From assembly GCF_032362555.1 (NCBI RefSeq), contig NC_083515.1, positions 6,173,001-6,237,000 on the forward strand: 64,000 nucleotides of DNA, read 5' to 3'. Position numbers and translations under genes: made by a program. Below are positions 53,201-60,935 of this stretch, in pieces (the first letter of the stretch is position 1; the number at the start of each line of letters is the position of its first letter). Source of the DNA: Amyelois transitella. Lineage: Eukaryota > Arthropoda > Insecta > Lepidoptera > Pyralidae. The notes below the pieces were generated by a model. That model had not been told where the DNA came from. It saw only the letters and a program-made list of their open reading frames with translations, and did not search any database.

Positions 53201-54280
53201 GTTTTTATAGGGAATCACTCATGAGAAATATTCTACTGACTGAAATTTTACTGATTAGGCAATAACAATATAAAAAATTTTAAATTTATAATTGCAAACC
53301 ATAAAGACAATTGAAAATATTTCTGAAACATATAATAGTAAAAGAATCATTTTCCAAAATCTATCAAAATAGAAAATTAACCTATATTTAAAATGACGCG
53401 CGCCATGCTATTTTAAAAAATATAGGGCTCAACATGTTTAAAACGTCTTTGATACAAAATAATAAACAATTTCATTTCTTCATGAAAAAGGAAATTTCCA
53501 TGCGAAAATATTTAAATATTTTGAAGGAAGTTTACTTACTTTTGGTTCTTCTGCGACATCATCAATATCAAAAAAATCAACTGCTGACGGACTTTTTTCA
53601 TTATAATCTATAAAATTTAAAAAAAAAATATAAAATTTAATTGGAAGAAAGTAAGAAAGATTATCATTCTATCAATAGAATTATAATCAAGATTGATCAT
53701 GGTTTTCTTATGAAATTGTTATTTTTCTGCACTTGCAAGAATTAAAACTCGCTTTGTCAACATAAAAGAAAAATTATTGATCATATTTTCACCAGCAGTA
53801 TAAATTTATAAGCATATAATTTGAACAACGGGTCTATCCCTGAACATTGGCAAGGCATATCTTATGTTCTCTCTCTCCATTTTGTTTAACCTCAAGAATA
53901 TCTTTTATATTACATAGATGAGATAGGGAAGGTAAGACAGTCTGCCACATGATATTTAAAAAGACGATTATTTATGGGGGTACATAAACAACTACCTAAT
54001 TTCTTAGAGGCTTAAAATAAATAAAAAAAAAGGCTAAAAAGTGCTGTCCATAAAACAACAAACCTTTTTCCTCGTCGTCTTTATTAGGTTCTTCAGCGTC
54101 TAAGACTTCGGATAGCATAGAGCCCAGTCCCAAACGGTTAAGAGACGCAAGCATCTTCTTGGAATCGCCATCTAACAATTCATCATCCTCCAGTTGACCA
54201 CTTTCGTCAATATTTCCAAACAGAAACCCGGTCAAGTCCATAGTTGGACCATGGTCCTCAGGATCGTCGCTATCACACAT
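36590..54280 (-). CDS. Taf1: TFIID subunit 1 (TAF1), 36 coding exons, ~1854 aa
   Basis: Largest TFIID subunit: it nucleates the complex, binds TBP and TAF7, contacts promoter DNA and reads acetylated histones in the nucleus. Exons on minus: 54280-54064, 53607-53540, 52722-52457, 52073-51956, 51779-51598, 51501-51333, 50808-50641, 50109-49982, 49682-49435, 49136-48977, 48469-48235, 48025-47840, 47437-47265, 47029-46909, 46830-46673, 46165-45970, 45755-45650, 45389-45232, 45156-45023, 44729-44561, 44321-44207, 43859-43660, 43316-43241, 42599-42463, 42095-41904, 41359-41120, 40702-40558, 40290-40160, 40006-39844, 39549-39407, 39047-38864, 38492-38436, 38297-38205, 37749-37601, 37058-36954, 36664-36590. 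All have AG/GT borders and phases chain without a break (5565 nt). Length resembles human TAF1 (~1870-1890). The start is the ATG before the conserved N-terminus. The exon 9 donor is the least certain border. Confidence 0.95.
37965..38060 (+). repeat. Repeat family B fragment in a Taf1 intron
   Basis: Plus reads GAGATTCTTCTTTTAGGCAA then TGGGCTTGTAACCC and CATCATTAAGACATACAGG, the 5'-central part of family B. Confidence 0.5.
38436..39047 (-). CDS. Taf1: Taf1 exons 31-32: two AT-hooks, one on a 57-nt cassette-like exon
   Basis: Exon 31 (39047-38864, residues ~1635-1695) ends in [15 protein letters not shown], a canonical AT-hook (RGRP core) that would bind the minor groove of AT-rich DNA. Exon 32 (38492-38436, 57 nt, residues ~1696-1714) encodes a second hook, [12 protein letters not shown]. 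Both ends of exon 32 are phase 1, so it can be included or skipped without a frameshift. Exon 33 (93 nt) is also phase 1-1. Drosophila TAF1 is known to have alternatively spliced exons that include an AT-hook. Whether exon 32 is alternative here is inference. Confidence 0.88.
38541..38672 (-). repeat. Repeat family B copy in a Taf1 intron
   Basis: Plus shows CAGAGCCAACAGTCTTGAAA, AAAGGCCACATTCAACTGTA, CAAATAGTGACAGATTGCTG and GAGGAATCCCAAGTATAT. Confidence 0.7.
38735..38850 (-). pseudogene. Decayed duplicate of Taf1 exon 31
   Basis: Plus TCATCCATCACTTATCACCG then CTAGTGACCGT matches the exon 31 donor end at 38851-38880 (TATCCAACACTTACCATCGC, TGGTGACCGT). AGCTCGAAGTCGGAATGTTC at 38811-38830 matches the exon's GGCTCCAAATCTGAATGCTC. 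The minus frame reads EHSDFELEE against exon 31 EHSDLEPEE, then hits a stop. Matching intron flank shows a genomic tandem duplication, not retroposition. The copy is not splice-competent. Confidence 0.7.
39407..41359 (-). CDS. Taf1: Taf1 exons 26-30: tandem bromodomains
   Basis: Residues ~1361-1634. Exon 26 starts with a basic, GC-rich linker ([10 protein letters not shown]), then [24 protein letters not shown] and the first bromodomain start. Exons 27-28 continue with [17 protein letters not shown] and VENSTLYNG (acetyl-lysine-binding Asn at ~1488), then [14 protein letters not shown] joining the second domain. Exons 29-30 give [38 protein letters not shown] and [15 protein letters not shown] (binding Asn at ~1611). 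Double bromodomains in TAF1 bind multiply acetylated histone H4 tails. Both binding asparagines are present. Confidence 0.93.
41738..41868 (-). repeat. Repeat family C copy in a Taf1 intron
   Basis: Plus shows GCTCTTTATTGCACCATAAG, GGGCGGACTTACCGCTAATG and ATCTCTTCCAGTCAACCTTT. On minus it ends GCAATAAAG, a retroposon 3' end. Confidence 0.65.
41904..44729 (-). CDS. Taf1: Taf1 exons 20-25: coiled-coil linker and zinc knuckle
   Basis: Residues ~1064-1360. Exons 20-21 give [35 protein letters not shown] and a charged [16 protein letters not shown] helix. Exon 22 has [20 protein letters not shown] and a basic helix [12 protein letters not shown] continued by exon 23 [15 protein letters not shown]. 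Exon 24 is serine-rich and variable. Exon 25 carries the zinc knuckle [19 protein letters not shown] (C-x2-C-x4-H-x6-C, residues 1297-1312), known in the family to contact promoter DNA, followed by [14 protein letters not shown]. Confidence 0.92.
42204..42385 (+). repeat. Interspersed repeat starting ACTAGCGACCCGCC
   Basis: Contains GACCCGCCCCGGCTTCGCAC, AAAACAGCATCAAAATCCGT and TTTTATACTATGTAGTG at its end. This element type is widespread in insect genomes. It is non-coding and lies within a Taf1 intron. Confidence 0.6.
42892..43101 (+). repeat. Repeat family A, complete reference copy (~210 bp)
   Basis: Starts AGAGGCCGCCCGCGACTTCG, continues TCCGCATGGAAACCCTATCA, GGGATAAAAAGTAGCC and AATCGGTTCAGTAGTTTTTG, and ends CTCTATAATAGTAGTAGGAT. 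It is the intact counterpart of the copy that is split at 55352 and 60957. It has no ORF. Confidence 0.75.
45023..48469 (-). CDS. Taf1: Taf1 exons 11-19: DUF3591 / TAF7-binding core
   Basis: Residues ~575-1063, the folded core that in other species binds TAF7 and promoter DNA through a winged helix, and to which acetyltransferase activity has been assigned. Visible blocks: [211 protein letters not shown] and [13 protein letters not shown]. Nearly every position is of the conserved type, so this copy is under strong constraint. Confidence 0.93.
46385..46615 (+). repeat. Repeat family A-like element in a Taf1 intron
   Basis: Starts ACTAGCTTTTGCACGCAACT, carries GATTGGTTCAGTAAATACGT and ends AACAAACTTACTTTCGCAAT then TATAATATTAG. 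Confidence 0.6.
47735..47805 (+). repeat. LINE 3'-end scrap in a Taf1 intron
   Basis: GGGACGGAAGGAGGCTTTTA followed by CTCAGCAGTGGGACATAAAC is the conserved end of an RTE/BovB-type ORF and its terminus. About 70 bases remain. Confidence 0.6.
48100..48173 (-). pseudogene. Decayed internally deleted copy of Taf1 exon 11
   Basis: Plus GAGTTGCTCAGGATGTGGTC at 48124-48143 matches exon 11 GGTTGCACAGGATGTGGTCC. GTCGTTGGAAGGCCCATAAC then matches GTCGATGGAAGGCCCTTAAC, with ~44 exon bases missing between. It lies ~60 bases downstream of exon 11 in the same orientation and has no splice signals. Confidence 0.7.
48757..48808 (+). repeat. Repeat family B 3' fragment in a Taf1 intron
   Basis: GACTGTTAGCTCTATTTACC then CACAAGGGATATAGACGTGA and a TATA-rich tail. 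Confidence 0.55.
48977..51779 (-). CDS. Taf1: Taf1 exons 5-10: conserved N-terminal scaffold segment
   Basis: Residues 224-574. Exon 5 has [20 protein letters not shown] and a strongly basic run of arginines and lysines ([11 protein letters not shown]). Exons 6-7 give [14 protein letters not shown] and [10 protein letters not shown]. Exon 9 repeats the WEDEVIWDA theme and [20 protein letters not shown]. Exon 10 gives [37 protein letters not shown]. This block matches insect TAF1 closely. Exon 9 probably ends at 49435 with a GTTCGT donor. A more usual GTATGT donor four bases on would break the frame into exon 10. Confidence 0.9.
50215..50295. repeat. Unclassified interspersed repeat scrap in a Taf1 intron
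   Basis: GAACATAGGCCCCCCCTCAA and GATTTCCACTTTGCTCTGTT look like a common LINE-derived fragment. Assignment is tentative. Confidence 0.4.
51110..51190. repeat. Repeat family D fragment in a Taf1 intron
   Basis: CATCCGCACCGCTCTGGAGA, GGAGCCCGGGGCGTACCTTT and GACCTTGGATCCTGAATTCG parallel the repeat at 36280-36440. Confidence 0.5.
51956..54280 (-). CDS. Taf1: Taf1 exons 1-4: TBP-binding (TAND) region and acidic linker
   Basis: Residues 1-223. The first ~75 residues ([17 protein letters not shown], then [12 protein letters not shown]) form the acidic TAND-type segment that in the family mimics the TATA box and binds TBP. Exon 2 supplies [14 protein letters not shown]. Exon 3 is a long acidic, poorly conserved linker (residues 96-184). 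Exon 4 carries [20 protein letters not shown], one of the most conserved TAF1 blocks, followed by FRPDK. Upstream of 54280 no intron-split leader could be defined, so transcription probably starts within the few hundred bases before the ATG. Confidence 0.9.
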
Positions 54281-54620
54281 AGTGAAAATGTAAACCTAAA
54301 GCTGAGTCACTATATTTGCACTAACATATATTTCTGAAAGTAAGCAATCACAATATTTACGAAAATCTAGTAGTAAAACAAAAATACCACATTGGTTACC
54401 ATCGCGTCAACAGACGAGTCGTAAATGACATTTTTACATATACAAAAGTCATTTATGATTAATGACAGTGACAGTTCGATGACAATTTTGGAAATTGTTT
54501 TGTACCATGTGACTAAGATCACAAGGTACCATACTGCCCATCCTAGACTTATTAATTTAATTTCTTAAAACATTAATTTATACATGAAGACCGTTTGGTT
54601 TTCTTCAAATTAGCATAACA
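54281..54620 (-). promoter_or_regulatory. Presumed Taf1 promoter region
   Basis: The stretch upstream of the Taf1 ATG has no other gene. No TATA box or strong initiator stands out, as is common for housekeeping genes. Placement is by position only. Confidence 0.3.
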
Positions 54621-54855
54621 CCACTCCATCCCTTTTTTCATGGATGTCGTGAAAAGCGATTAAGGTACGGCACATTTATCTACTAGGTACCTAGTGAATG
54701 CATCCACGTTGATCTGGTAGCAAAGAGAACATATATAATATAGGTATAGTGTGAGCCAGCTGCTTCTCGTTTTTCGTAAAAGGCAATCAAGGACAATATT
54801 AGCCACCTGTCCATATTTGAATTATTAGATATATACATATATTATCTTAATTCTG

Positions 54856-54955
54856 TCATACATACAATCACGTCTACATCCCTTGCGGGGTAGACAGAGC
54901 CTACAGTCTTGTAAATACTGATAGGCCACGTTCAGCTATTTGGCTTTAAGGTAGG
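54856..54955 (-). repeat. Repeat family B, 3' half
   Basis: Plus shows CATACATACAATCACGTCTA, CATCCCTTGCGGGGTAGACA, GAGCCTACAGTCTTGTAAAT and GGCCACGTTCAGCTATTTGG. Scraps of the family's 5' end occur at 54629-54665 and 54770-54800. Confidence 0.7.
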
Positions 54956-55022
54956 ATAATTCTATCATTTACCTCGTAATAAAGACGTGCTAAATGTATG
55001 TAAGTATGCATACCTACATAAG

Positions 55023-55118
55023 ATTCTATACATATGATCACGCCGTTATCCCTTACGGGGTAGACAGTTGTATGGTTTAATGATTTCATTGAGATCCAAA
55101 GAGTGCCAGGTTGCCAGC
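55023..55118 (-). repeat. Repeat family B copy with internal deletion
   Basis: Plus shows GATCACGCCGTTATCCCTTA, CGGGGTAGACAG, then directly TTGTATGGTTTAATGA and GAGATCCAAAGAGTGCCAGG. The hairpin block is missing. Confidence 0.65.
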
Positions 55119-55205
55119 ACAAATCTTAGCACAGAAGTCAGAGAAAATACGAACTTTACCTACTATAAAATAGGTATTTAGTGATTTTCTCAAATACTTA
55201 TCTAA

Positions 55206-55352
55206 TCCTACTACTATTATAAAGGCGAAAGTTTGTATGGATGTATGGATGTTTGTTACTCTTTCACGCAAAAACTACTGAACCGATTACCATGAAATTT
55301 GGTATGTAGGTAGCTGAAGACCCAGAATAACACATAGGCTACTTTTTATCCC
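55206..55352 (-). repeat. Repeat family A, 3' part of a split copy
   Basis: Reverse complement of the second two-thirds of the reference copy at 42892-43101: plus ATCCTACTACTATTATAAAG through CATAGGCTACTTTTTATCC. The remaining first third is at 60957-61011. All sequence between is inserted. Confidence 0.85.
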
Positions 55353-55353
55353 T

Positions 55354-55603
55354 GGCGGCCTCTGTGGCGCAGCGGTAGTACGCTTGTCTGTGACACCGGA
55401 GGTCCCGGGTTCGAATCCCGGCCAGGGCATGATGAGAAAAGAACTTTTTCTGATTGGCCTGGGTCTTGGATGTTTATCTATATAAGTATTTATTGTAAAA
55501 TATAGTATCGTTGAGTTAGTATCTCGTCACACAAGTCTCGAACTTACTTCGAGGCTAACTCAATCTGTGTAATTTGTCCCGTATATATTTATTATTATTA
55601 TTA
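55354..55603 (+). mobile_element. tRNA-derived SINE with (ATT)n tail
   Basis: Polymerase III promoter boxes are intact: A box TGGCGCAGCGG at 55365-55375 and B box GGTTCGAATCC at 55408-55418, within a tRNA-like head of ~75 bases. A ~165-base body follows (GGCCTGGGTCTTGG, CTTCGAGGCTAACTCAATC) and the tail is ATT repeats at 55588-55603. It sits inside a family-A repeat. Its tail is interrupted by the R4/Dong-type element. Confidence 0.85.
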
Positions 55604-55711
55604 TGTTTTTATGCAATTTTTTACACCCTTTTCAGGGGAATTAAATATTTTTACGGGCTTTTGACCAAGCAAAAATATTGTATAGAAATAAGTGGAGGAA
55701 AGAACAAAATT

Positions 55712-58700
55712 TTAGTCAAGAGAAAGGAATTTTCTGACTATTCTGCAGGTATTAAGGATTGCAGCTTTCTGTAGGAGAATATAAGTAAGAGGGTGAATTT
55801 GTAGGCTTTCTAAACTATTACGGAGAGTCGTAGGTATAACGCCAGTAGCTGAAATAATTATTGGGATAGTTTTTACGCTGTCTACACGCCATTGTGTTTT
55901 TAATTCGATAGCTAGATCTCTATATTTTGTTAGTTTCTCAGTGTGTGTGGATGTGAGGTTATGGGTATTTGGAACGGCTATGTCGATAAGGTAAACGGTT
56001 TTGCTATTTTTATCAAAAAAGGTAATATCAGGTCTATTGTGGTGAATAGTCTTATCGGTAATGATTGTTCTGTCCCAGTATATTTTATATTGCGCATTAT
56101 CTAGTACAGTTTGTGGGGAGTATTTATAATAAGCTGTTTTTTCAGGAATCAATTTGTGTTTAAATGCAAGATATTGGTGGATGATAGCTGCAATTTGGTC
56201 ATGTCTGTGTTTATAATCTGTTTGTGTAATGGATCTACATGCGCTGGTAATGTGCTGTATTGTTTCTGAAGCACTGTGACAATGGCGACAGAGATCGGAT
56301 TGGAGGTTGAGGTCACGAATTATATGTTTCTGATAGTTTCTTGTATTTACAATTTGATCTTGGATAGCTAGCATAAATCCCTCTGTCTCGGGAAACAGTT
56401 CGCCCCTCTTCAACCACGCGTTCGACGCTGTTTTGTCGACGTTAGGGTTGATGAGGTCGTGACGGTGTCTCCCGTGTAGGGATTTTTGCTGCCATGTCTC
56501 AATCTTTTCTTGCGGGGTAGTAATATTTTCGTTAGGTTGCTTGGATGAATCTCGAAGATTAAGGGGTGTGTATTTATCGTCTGCTTGAACTATGGCTTTG
56601 TGTAATGGTGAAATTTGAGAATGAAAGAATGAACGAAGTGTGGTTATTTGTTTGTTGTGCAGGTTTTGTATATCTATAATACCGCGGCCTCCTTCCTGCC
56701 TGGGGAGTGTTAGGCGTTGGATGCATGATTTCGGGTGATGTTTTCTATATTTCGTTAATTGAGTATTAATTGTCCGTTGGTGCTTTTTTAAATCAGTTTG
56801 TGACCAGTGAATAATACCAAAAGAGTAGGTGAGTGTAGGTATCGCAAATGCATTTATAGCTTTAGTAGTGTTTTTTGAATTTAAATGAGTGTTCAATATT
56901 TTATGGAGTCTAGTTTTGAATTTATTTGATAATGTTGTTTTAGCTTCTTTTTCCTTAATTTGACGTGTCTGATAGTAACCTAAATACTTGTATCCTATTG
57001 TATCATCTATTGGTTCTATATTTTCTCCGGTAGCTAGTTGATAAGAGTTATTGACAACTTTTCCCTTTTGTATTGATTGAATTCCGCATTTATCTATGCC
57101 AAATGTCATTTTTATATCGTTGGAAAATTCTTCCGTTATATTAGCTAATTTATTAATTTCATTTAAATTACTAGCGTACAGTTTGATGTCATCCATGTAA
57201 AGCAAATGTGTTAGTCTAAAGTATGAATTGTTATGTGGGATTTTATAACCACTATTGCTATTATTAAGTAAATATGACAGTGGGTTTAAAGCTAAGCAGA
57301 ACCAAAGTGGGCTTAACGAATCCCCTTGGAATATGCCTCTACGAATTTGTATGTGATCTGTTTCAATTTGATGTAGTATTAATTTTGTGGACCAGTTTTG
57401 CATAGTATGTCTTAAAAATTGTACGAGAGTTGAATTGATTTTGTAGTGTTGAAGGATATATAAGAGCCAAGAATGCGGAACAGAATCAAAAGCTTTTTTG
57501 TAGTCGATATACATGGTGTAAATATTACTCTTCTTTCGGATAGCTTGTTTGGATACTATTGCATCTATAGTAAGCTGTTCCTTGCAGCCTTGACTGAATT
57601 TTCTACATCCTTTTTGTTGCTCTGCTAAGATGCTATTAGTCGCTGTGTGATTGTAAATGAGGTTTGATATGCAAGATGTTATAATTTTATAAATATTTTG
57701 AAGACATGTTATTGGTCTGTAATTGGCTGGGTTACGTGTATCATTCAGATTTTTAGGCAGCATGTAAGTAGTACCTATTGTTACAAAACTAGGCATTGTG
57801 TGTGGTGACTGTATAAATTTATTAATGTGTTCAAGCAAAAATGAATGTGTACTATGAAACCTCTTAAACCAATAATTATGAATTTTATCAGAACCCGGAG
57901 CTTTCCAATTGTGTGTCTTTGAGATAACTGATTGTAAAAGTTCTAAATTTATCATTTCAAAGCTCATTTCTTCAATATGTGTAAATCTTTTCTTGTCTTC
58001 TTCAATCCAAGGACCTTCTTTGTGGTCAACTGGTTTTGACCAAATACTAGACCAAAACTCTTGGAGTTCTGTAGCGTTTGGTATCATTTCGTTGTCGGAA
58101 CTATTAGTTGACGAAGTGTGCGTGTTCATTCCAGAGCTATTGCTACTATTGAGTAAACGATAGAATGATTTTTCATTTGAATTGAATTGCTTGTTTTGTG
58201 ATTTTCTAAGAGTAGTTAATTTATATCGACGTAATCTACTGGCAAGAGCATTGAGCTTTTGTTTTAATGTGTCAAGAAAATGTGTGATATCAGTATTGTC
58301 TTGTTCATGTCTACTATGTGTTTTGTAGCAATTTTTAATGGAATCTACCTGTTTTTGTATTGTTTGGCTTCTATTACCATTTTTGTATTCCGTAAGTAGT
58401 GCTATTTTAACTCGAAGGTCTTCTATCTTTGATTGTAACCGCTTTTGCCACATGGGTTCGCGTTTATTATGAAGATGGGTAGGGGATGAGTCATATATTT
58501 TAGATCCATTATAAATGGAGGCTGTGTAAGCAGCACAGTATATTATGTTATGTAGGGCGTAAAAGTCGTTATCATGATTTAAATACTTTGGTAGGATAAA
58601 TGAGTTTATCAAGTTAACAATGCGTGTAAATTTTTTGGAAGGTTTTTGTTTGGGAATAGTGGGTTTCATAACGGGATCGATATCTTGAAACTTCTCCAAA

Positions 58701-59815
58701 ACGGACACAAAATAGCTTTCGATTTCATTTAATTGTACAAATGTACTTTCATCTAATTCGTTTTGTATAGTATGATCTATATTAGTTGGTGAAGATTGGT
58801 AAGGGTGTTCAATGGTTTGCTGATTATTTGAAGAATCAGGTGAACTTAAATTAAGACTAGTATCCTGTGGTATGTTAGGGGGTGTTTCTCGTATGTTATT
58901 ATTAATTATACGTGGATCATTACATTGTCTATTTAACTGTTGGGCTACTTCTTTGCGGATTTGTTGAATTCTTGTACCGTTTACCATTTTATTATTAAAA
59001 ATAACCCTACGTTGATCTGATATTCTCTGTTCTGAGACATGGGCTATTTCAGGATTTTCTGCTATGACATATTCATGTAATCGGGGTCTGTATGAAGTCA
59101 GGTTCGTTTCTAACTCAGTTACAGTAAAGTAACCACGGATTATCGATTCATTAAGCTTATTACTCCATCGCATCCTATTTTGTGATTCGTGGGAATGTAT
59201 TTGCAAAGGTCTGGGTTCAATAATTAGTTCAGCTTGGACTTCCGCGCGAATTTGACTTAATTTTTCGGGTGGTAAAAGTTTGTTGTTAACTATGGCTCTC
59301 CTTTGGTCTCCTATTCTTTGTCTACTGACTTGTATTTCAGGGAATTGTTGGACAAATTTAGCATGTAGTTCAGGAAGGTAAGTTCTTGTATCTGATTCTA
59401 GGTTAGTAATTATAAAATATGTGCGGATGATGAAAATATTCATATCGTCCGACCATTTCATTCGCACACGTGGGCCAGCTGTGGTGGGTACAGGATTGGC
59501 GGCGTCAGGAGCCTCCTGTACAACAGTCACAGTGGTATTTAAAGGTACTGCTTCTACTAATGACGTAGGCGAAGATGATGTTTCGCGCTCTAAGTATGAA
59601 GGCGGAGAAGATGGTAAAGAAGGGAATAGCGATTCAGGTGAAGAAGAAGGAGAAGAAAGGGAATCGGCTGTAATCAATTGTTCGACGGGAGCCCGCCTGC
59701 TCAACTCCTCGTCGCCGATGGTTCGCATGCTGTGGCACTCAGCACCGGCTCCAAGTGCGCCCCGGCGACCCCCGGGAAGCGGCCGTAAATTATATCTGCG
59801 ATTTTCTCTACTCAT
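55712..59815 (-). CDS. R4/Dong-type retrotransposon protein, intact 1367 codons
   Basis: Single ORF without stops. Residues 1-110 are serine/proline-rich. Two ~80-residue tandem repeats follow at 117-198 and 214-294, each with RMxWSxxxN, a tyrosine/phenylalanine core and QRIxDQRRxIxNNK; they look like Myb/SANT-type DNA-binding folds. Reverse transcriptase is ~630-900: NWKAPGSDKIHNYWF, NYRPITCLQNIYKIIT, YIDYKKAFDSVPHSW, GIFQGDSLSPLWFCLALNPL and catalytic YMDDIKLYA (~872). After the thumb comes a zinc finger, C-x2-C-x8-H-x4-C (CRHCHSASETIQHITSAC, ~1175), then the restriction-like endonuclease with RPDITFFD, YLIDIAVP and KYRDLAIEL, the PD-(D/E)xK pattern of R2/R4 elements. All key residues are present, so the protein may be active (inference). 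The ATG at 59813-59815 is the first in frame after an untranslated leader. Confidence 0.9.
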   Translation of the reverse strand: MSRENRRYNLRPLPGGRRGALGAGAECHSMRTIGDEELSRRAPVEQLITADSLSSPSSSPESLFPSLPSSPPSYLERETSSSPTSLVEAVPLNTTVTVVQEAPDAANPVPTTAGPRVRMKWSDDMNIFIIRTYFIITNLESDTRTYLPELHAKFVQQFPEIQVSRQRIGDQRRAIVNNKLLPPEKLSQIRAEVQAELIIEPRPLQIHSHESQNRMRWSNKLNESIIRGYFTVTELETNLTSYRPRLHEYVIAENPEIAHVSEQRISDQRRVIFNNKMVNGTRIQQIRKEVAQQLNRQCNDPRIINNNIRETPPNIPQDTSLNLSSPDSSNNQQTIEHPYQSSPTNIDHTIQNELDESTFVQLNEIESYFVSVLEKFQDIDPVMKPTIPKQKPSKKFTRIVNLINSFILPKYLNHDNDFYALHNIIYCAAYTASIYNGSKIYDSSPTHLHNKREPMWQKRLQSKIEDLRVKIALLTEYKNGNRSQTIQKQVDSIKNCYKTHSRHEQDNTDITHFLDTLKQKLNALASRLRRYKLTTLRKSQNKQFNSNEKSFYRLLNSSNSSGMNTHTSSTNSSDNEMIPNATELQEFWSSIWSKPVDHKEGPWIEEDKKRFTHIEEMSFEMINLELLQSVISKTHNWKAPGSDKIHNYWFKRFHSTHSFLLEHINKFIQSPHTMPSFVTIGTTYMLPKNLNDTRNPANYRPITCLQNIYKIITSCISNLIYNHTATNSILAEQQKGCRKFSQGCKEQLTIDAIVSKQAIRKKSNIYTMYIDYKKAFDSVPHSWLLYILQHYKINSTLVQFLRHTMQNWSTKLILHQIETDHIQIRRGIFQGDSLSPLWFCLALNPLSYLLNNSNSGYKIPHNNSYFRLTHLLYMDDIKLYASNLNEINKLANITEEFSNDIKMTFGIDKCGIQSIQKGKVVNNSYQLATGENIEPIDDTIGYKYLGYYQTRQIKEKEAKTTLSNKFKTRLHKILNTHLNSKNTTKAINAFAIPTLTYSFGIIHWSQTDLKKHQRTINTQLTKYRKHHPKSCIQRLTLPRQEGGRGIIDIQNLHNKQITTLRSFFHSQISPLHKAIVQADDKYTPLNLRDSSKQPNENITTPQEKIETWQQKSLHGRHRHDLINPNVDKTASNAWLKRGELFPETEGFMLAIQDQIVNTRNYQKHIIRDLNLQSDLCRHCHSASETIQHITSACRSITQTDYKHRHDQIAAIIHQYLAFKHKLIPEKTAYYKYSPQTVLDNAQYKIYWDRTIITDKTIHHNRPDITFFDKNSKTVYLIDIAVPNTHNLTSTHTEKLTKYRDLAIELKTQWRVDSVKTIPIIISATGVIPTTLRNSLESLQIHPLTYILLQKAAILNTCRIVRKFLSLD

Positions 59816-59882
59816 TTTTAGGTTTTTGGTTTGGGACCGTTAGTTAGGAGAGGTTAATAACCCTGGAGTTGTGGGTAAATAT

Positions 59883-60095
59883 TGTCTCACCTTATTTTTT
59901 TTTTTTTTTTTTTTTTTTTTTATTTATTTTATTTGTTTCACTTTGGGTTTGTTTTAGCATTAAGTAAAATGGATTATTTGTTTAGCTTCCTGGTTTGTGT
60001 GCTATTTGATGCATCTTCAAGCCAGGTTGCCAATGTTCTTGTGATGTGATGACGCAAATGGTTTATGATATTTATATATGATGTCTCACCTTATT
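59883..60095 (-). mobile_element. Small poly(A)-tailed retroposed insertion with 14-bp target-site duplication
   Basis: TGTCTCACCTTATT occurs at 59883-59896 and again at 60082-60095. Between them lies ~185 bases ending, on minus, in AATAAAATAAAT and a run of 27 A (59895-59921 T on plus). Duplication plus poly(A) is the mark of L1/LINE-style retroposition. The inserted sequence is unrecognised and has no ORF; it may be a piece of a cellular mRNA or a truncated LINE 3' end. Confidence 0.85.
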
Positions 60096-60142
60096 AGGGT
60101 AATGTCGAGATGTTCTGACTATCTTTTAAGTACCTCTCCGTA

Positions 60143-60192
60143 AGCCCCCCCACCACGACAAGGTGGTCCCCTGGGGGGGGTTATTATTATTA
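60143..60192. repeat. C/G-run hairpin abutting a TTA tract
   Basis: Plus CCCCCCCACCACGACAAGG and TGGTCCCCTGGGGGGGG can fold with an inner ACCAC/GTGGT stem and outer C7/G7 pairing. It is followed directly by four TTA units (60181-60192). Confidence 0.7.
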
Positions 60193-60935
60193 TGTTGGTA
60201 CATGTAAAATGTGCACGGGCCCATAGGGACCCGGTCATTTGGGAGGCGTTCATGGGGCCGAAGCCAACATGAAGAGGCCCTTTGGTACCTTTTGTTCTAG
60301 AGTGAGATGGCTGCAGCTGTGGAGATCTGTCCCTTGATGAACCATTGGGATACACCAACGGACAGCCCTCCCCAACTGCCAAACTATTGCCAGGTAGGGA
60401 TTTACTTAGTCTGGGTCATGCGGATGGGATGCTAGTGGATTGGATTACTGGGCTATGGAGTGAGATACGGACATCTACCTCGAAAATCTCTCACGTAATT
60501 TTGATTAGGCAGATGGTGACTCGCTGCTCATTGGCTATACAGCAGCCTGTGGGCACCCTAAATAAGCCACCATGCGGCGGCCAGGGCGCAACACGTTAAA
60601 AGCAGCTATAGGATGCCGAGAGGTGCGGCCCCAGTTTCACGAGCACGAGGTATGACCCCGTGCTGGTTTCCCCGCTATTACGCCATTACGTGCAATACAC
60701 TTCCATCCTGGAGCATAGGATCTGCTCTTGCGACTCCACTCTGGCCGGCCGACTAAGGCAAGCCAGAGGCGGGGAAAGTGTTACTGTGTGTATGTGTGTG
60801 TATAGCGCATGTCTGTATGTTCCCCAGGAGGTAGGGTCCGTGGTGTCGCCACTCACCAACGGCTTCGCCACAAGCCGCCCCGCGGAGACTGACTGCACTG
60901 GGAAGGAAACCCTTCCACAGAGGGCGATGGGGTCG
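60193..60935 (-). other. GC-rich non-coding segment between two TTA tracts
   Basis: About 740 bases, clearly GC-richer than the surroundings, with a TG microsatellite near 60785. On minus it ends GTACCAACA(TAA)4, similar to the AAAACA(TAA)n end of the R4/Dong-type element. It is either the 5' UTR of that element or a second, non-autonomous element in the same microsatellite. Open frames here show no domain. Confidence 0.5.

Larger units (their letters stand above)
55604..60935 (-). mobile_element. R4/Dong-type non-LTR retrotransposon in an ATT/TAA microsatellite (5' limit uncertain)
   Basis: Minus-strand element with one long ORF, ~108 bases of 3' UTR ending ...AAAACA before (TAA)n, and TAA/TTA repeats at both candidate ends. 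Insertion into TAA repeats is the known habit of Dong, an R4-clade element first described in Bombyx. The 5' limit is either the TTA tract at 60181-60192, where a GC-rich hairpin starts, or the one at 60936-60950. The second choice gives 5.3 kb, the first 4.6 kb. It carries a 185-base secondary insertion at 59897-60081. Confidence 0.8.

Noticed and set aside
55365..55430. Possible tRNA gene with good A and B boxes
   Set aside because: The tRNA-like head runs directly into a SINE body and (ATT)n tail and sits in a nested insertion; it is a SINE, not a tRNA gene.
59421..59843. Plus-strand 140-codon frame rich in Glu/Ser
   Set aside because: Antisense of the serine/proline-rich N-terminus of the R4/Dong-type protein.
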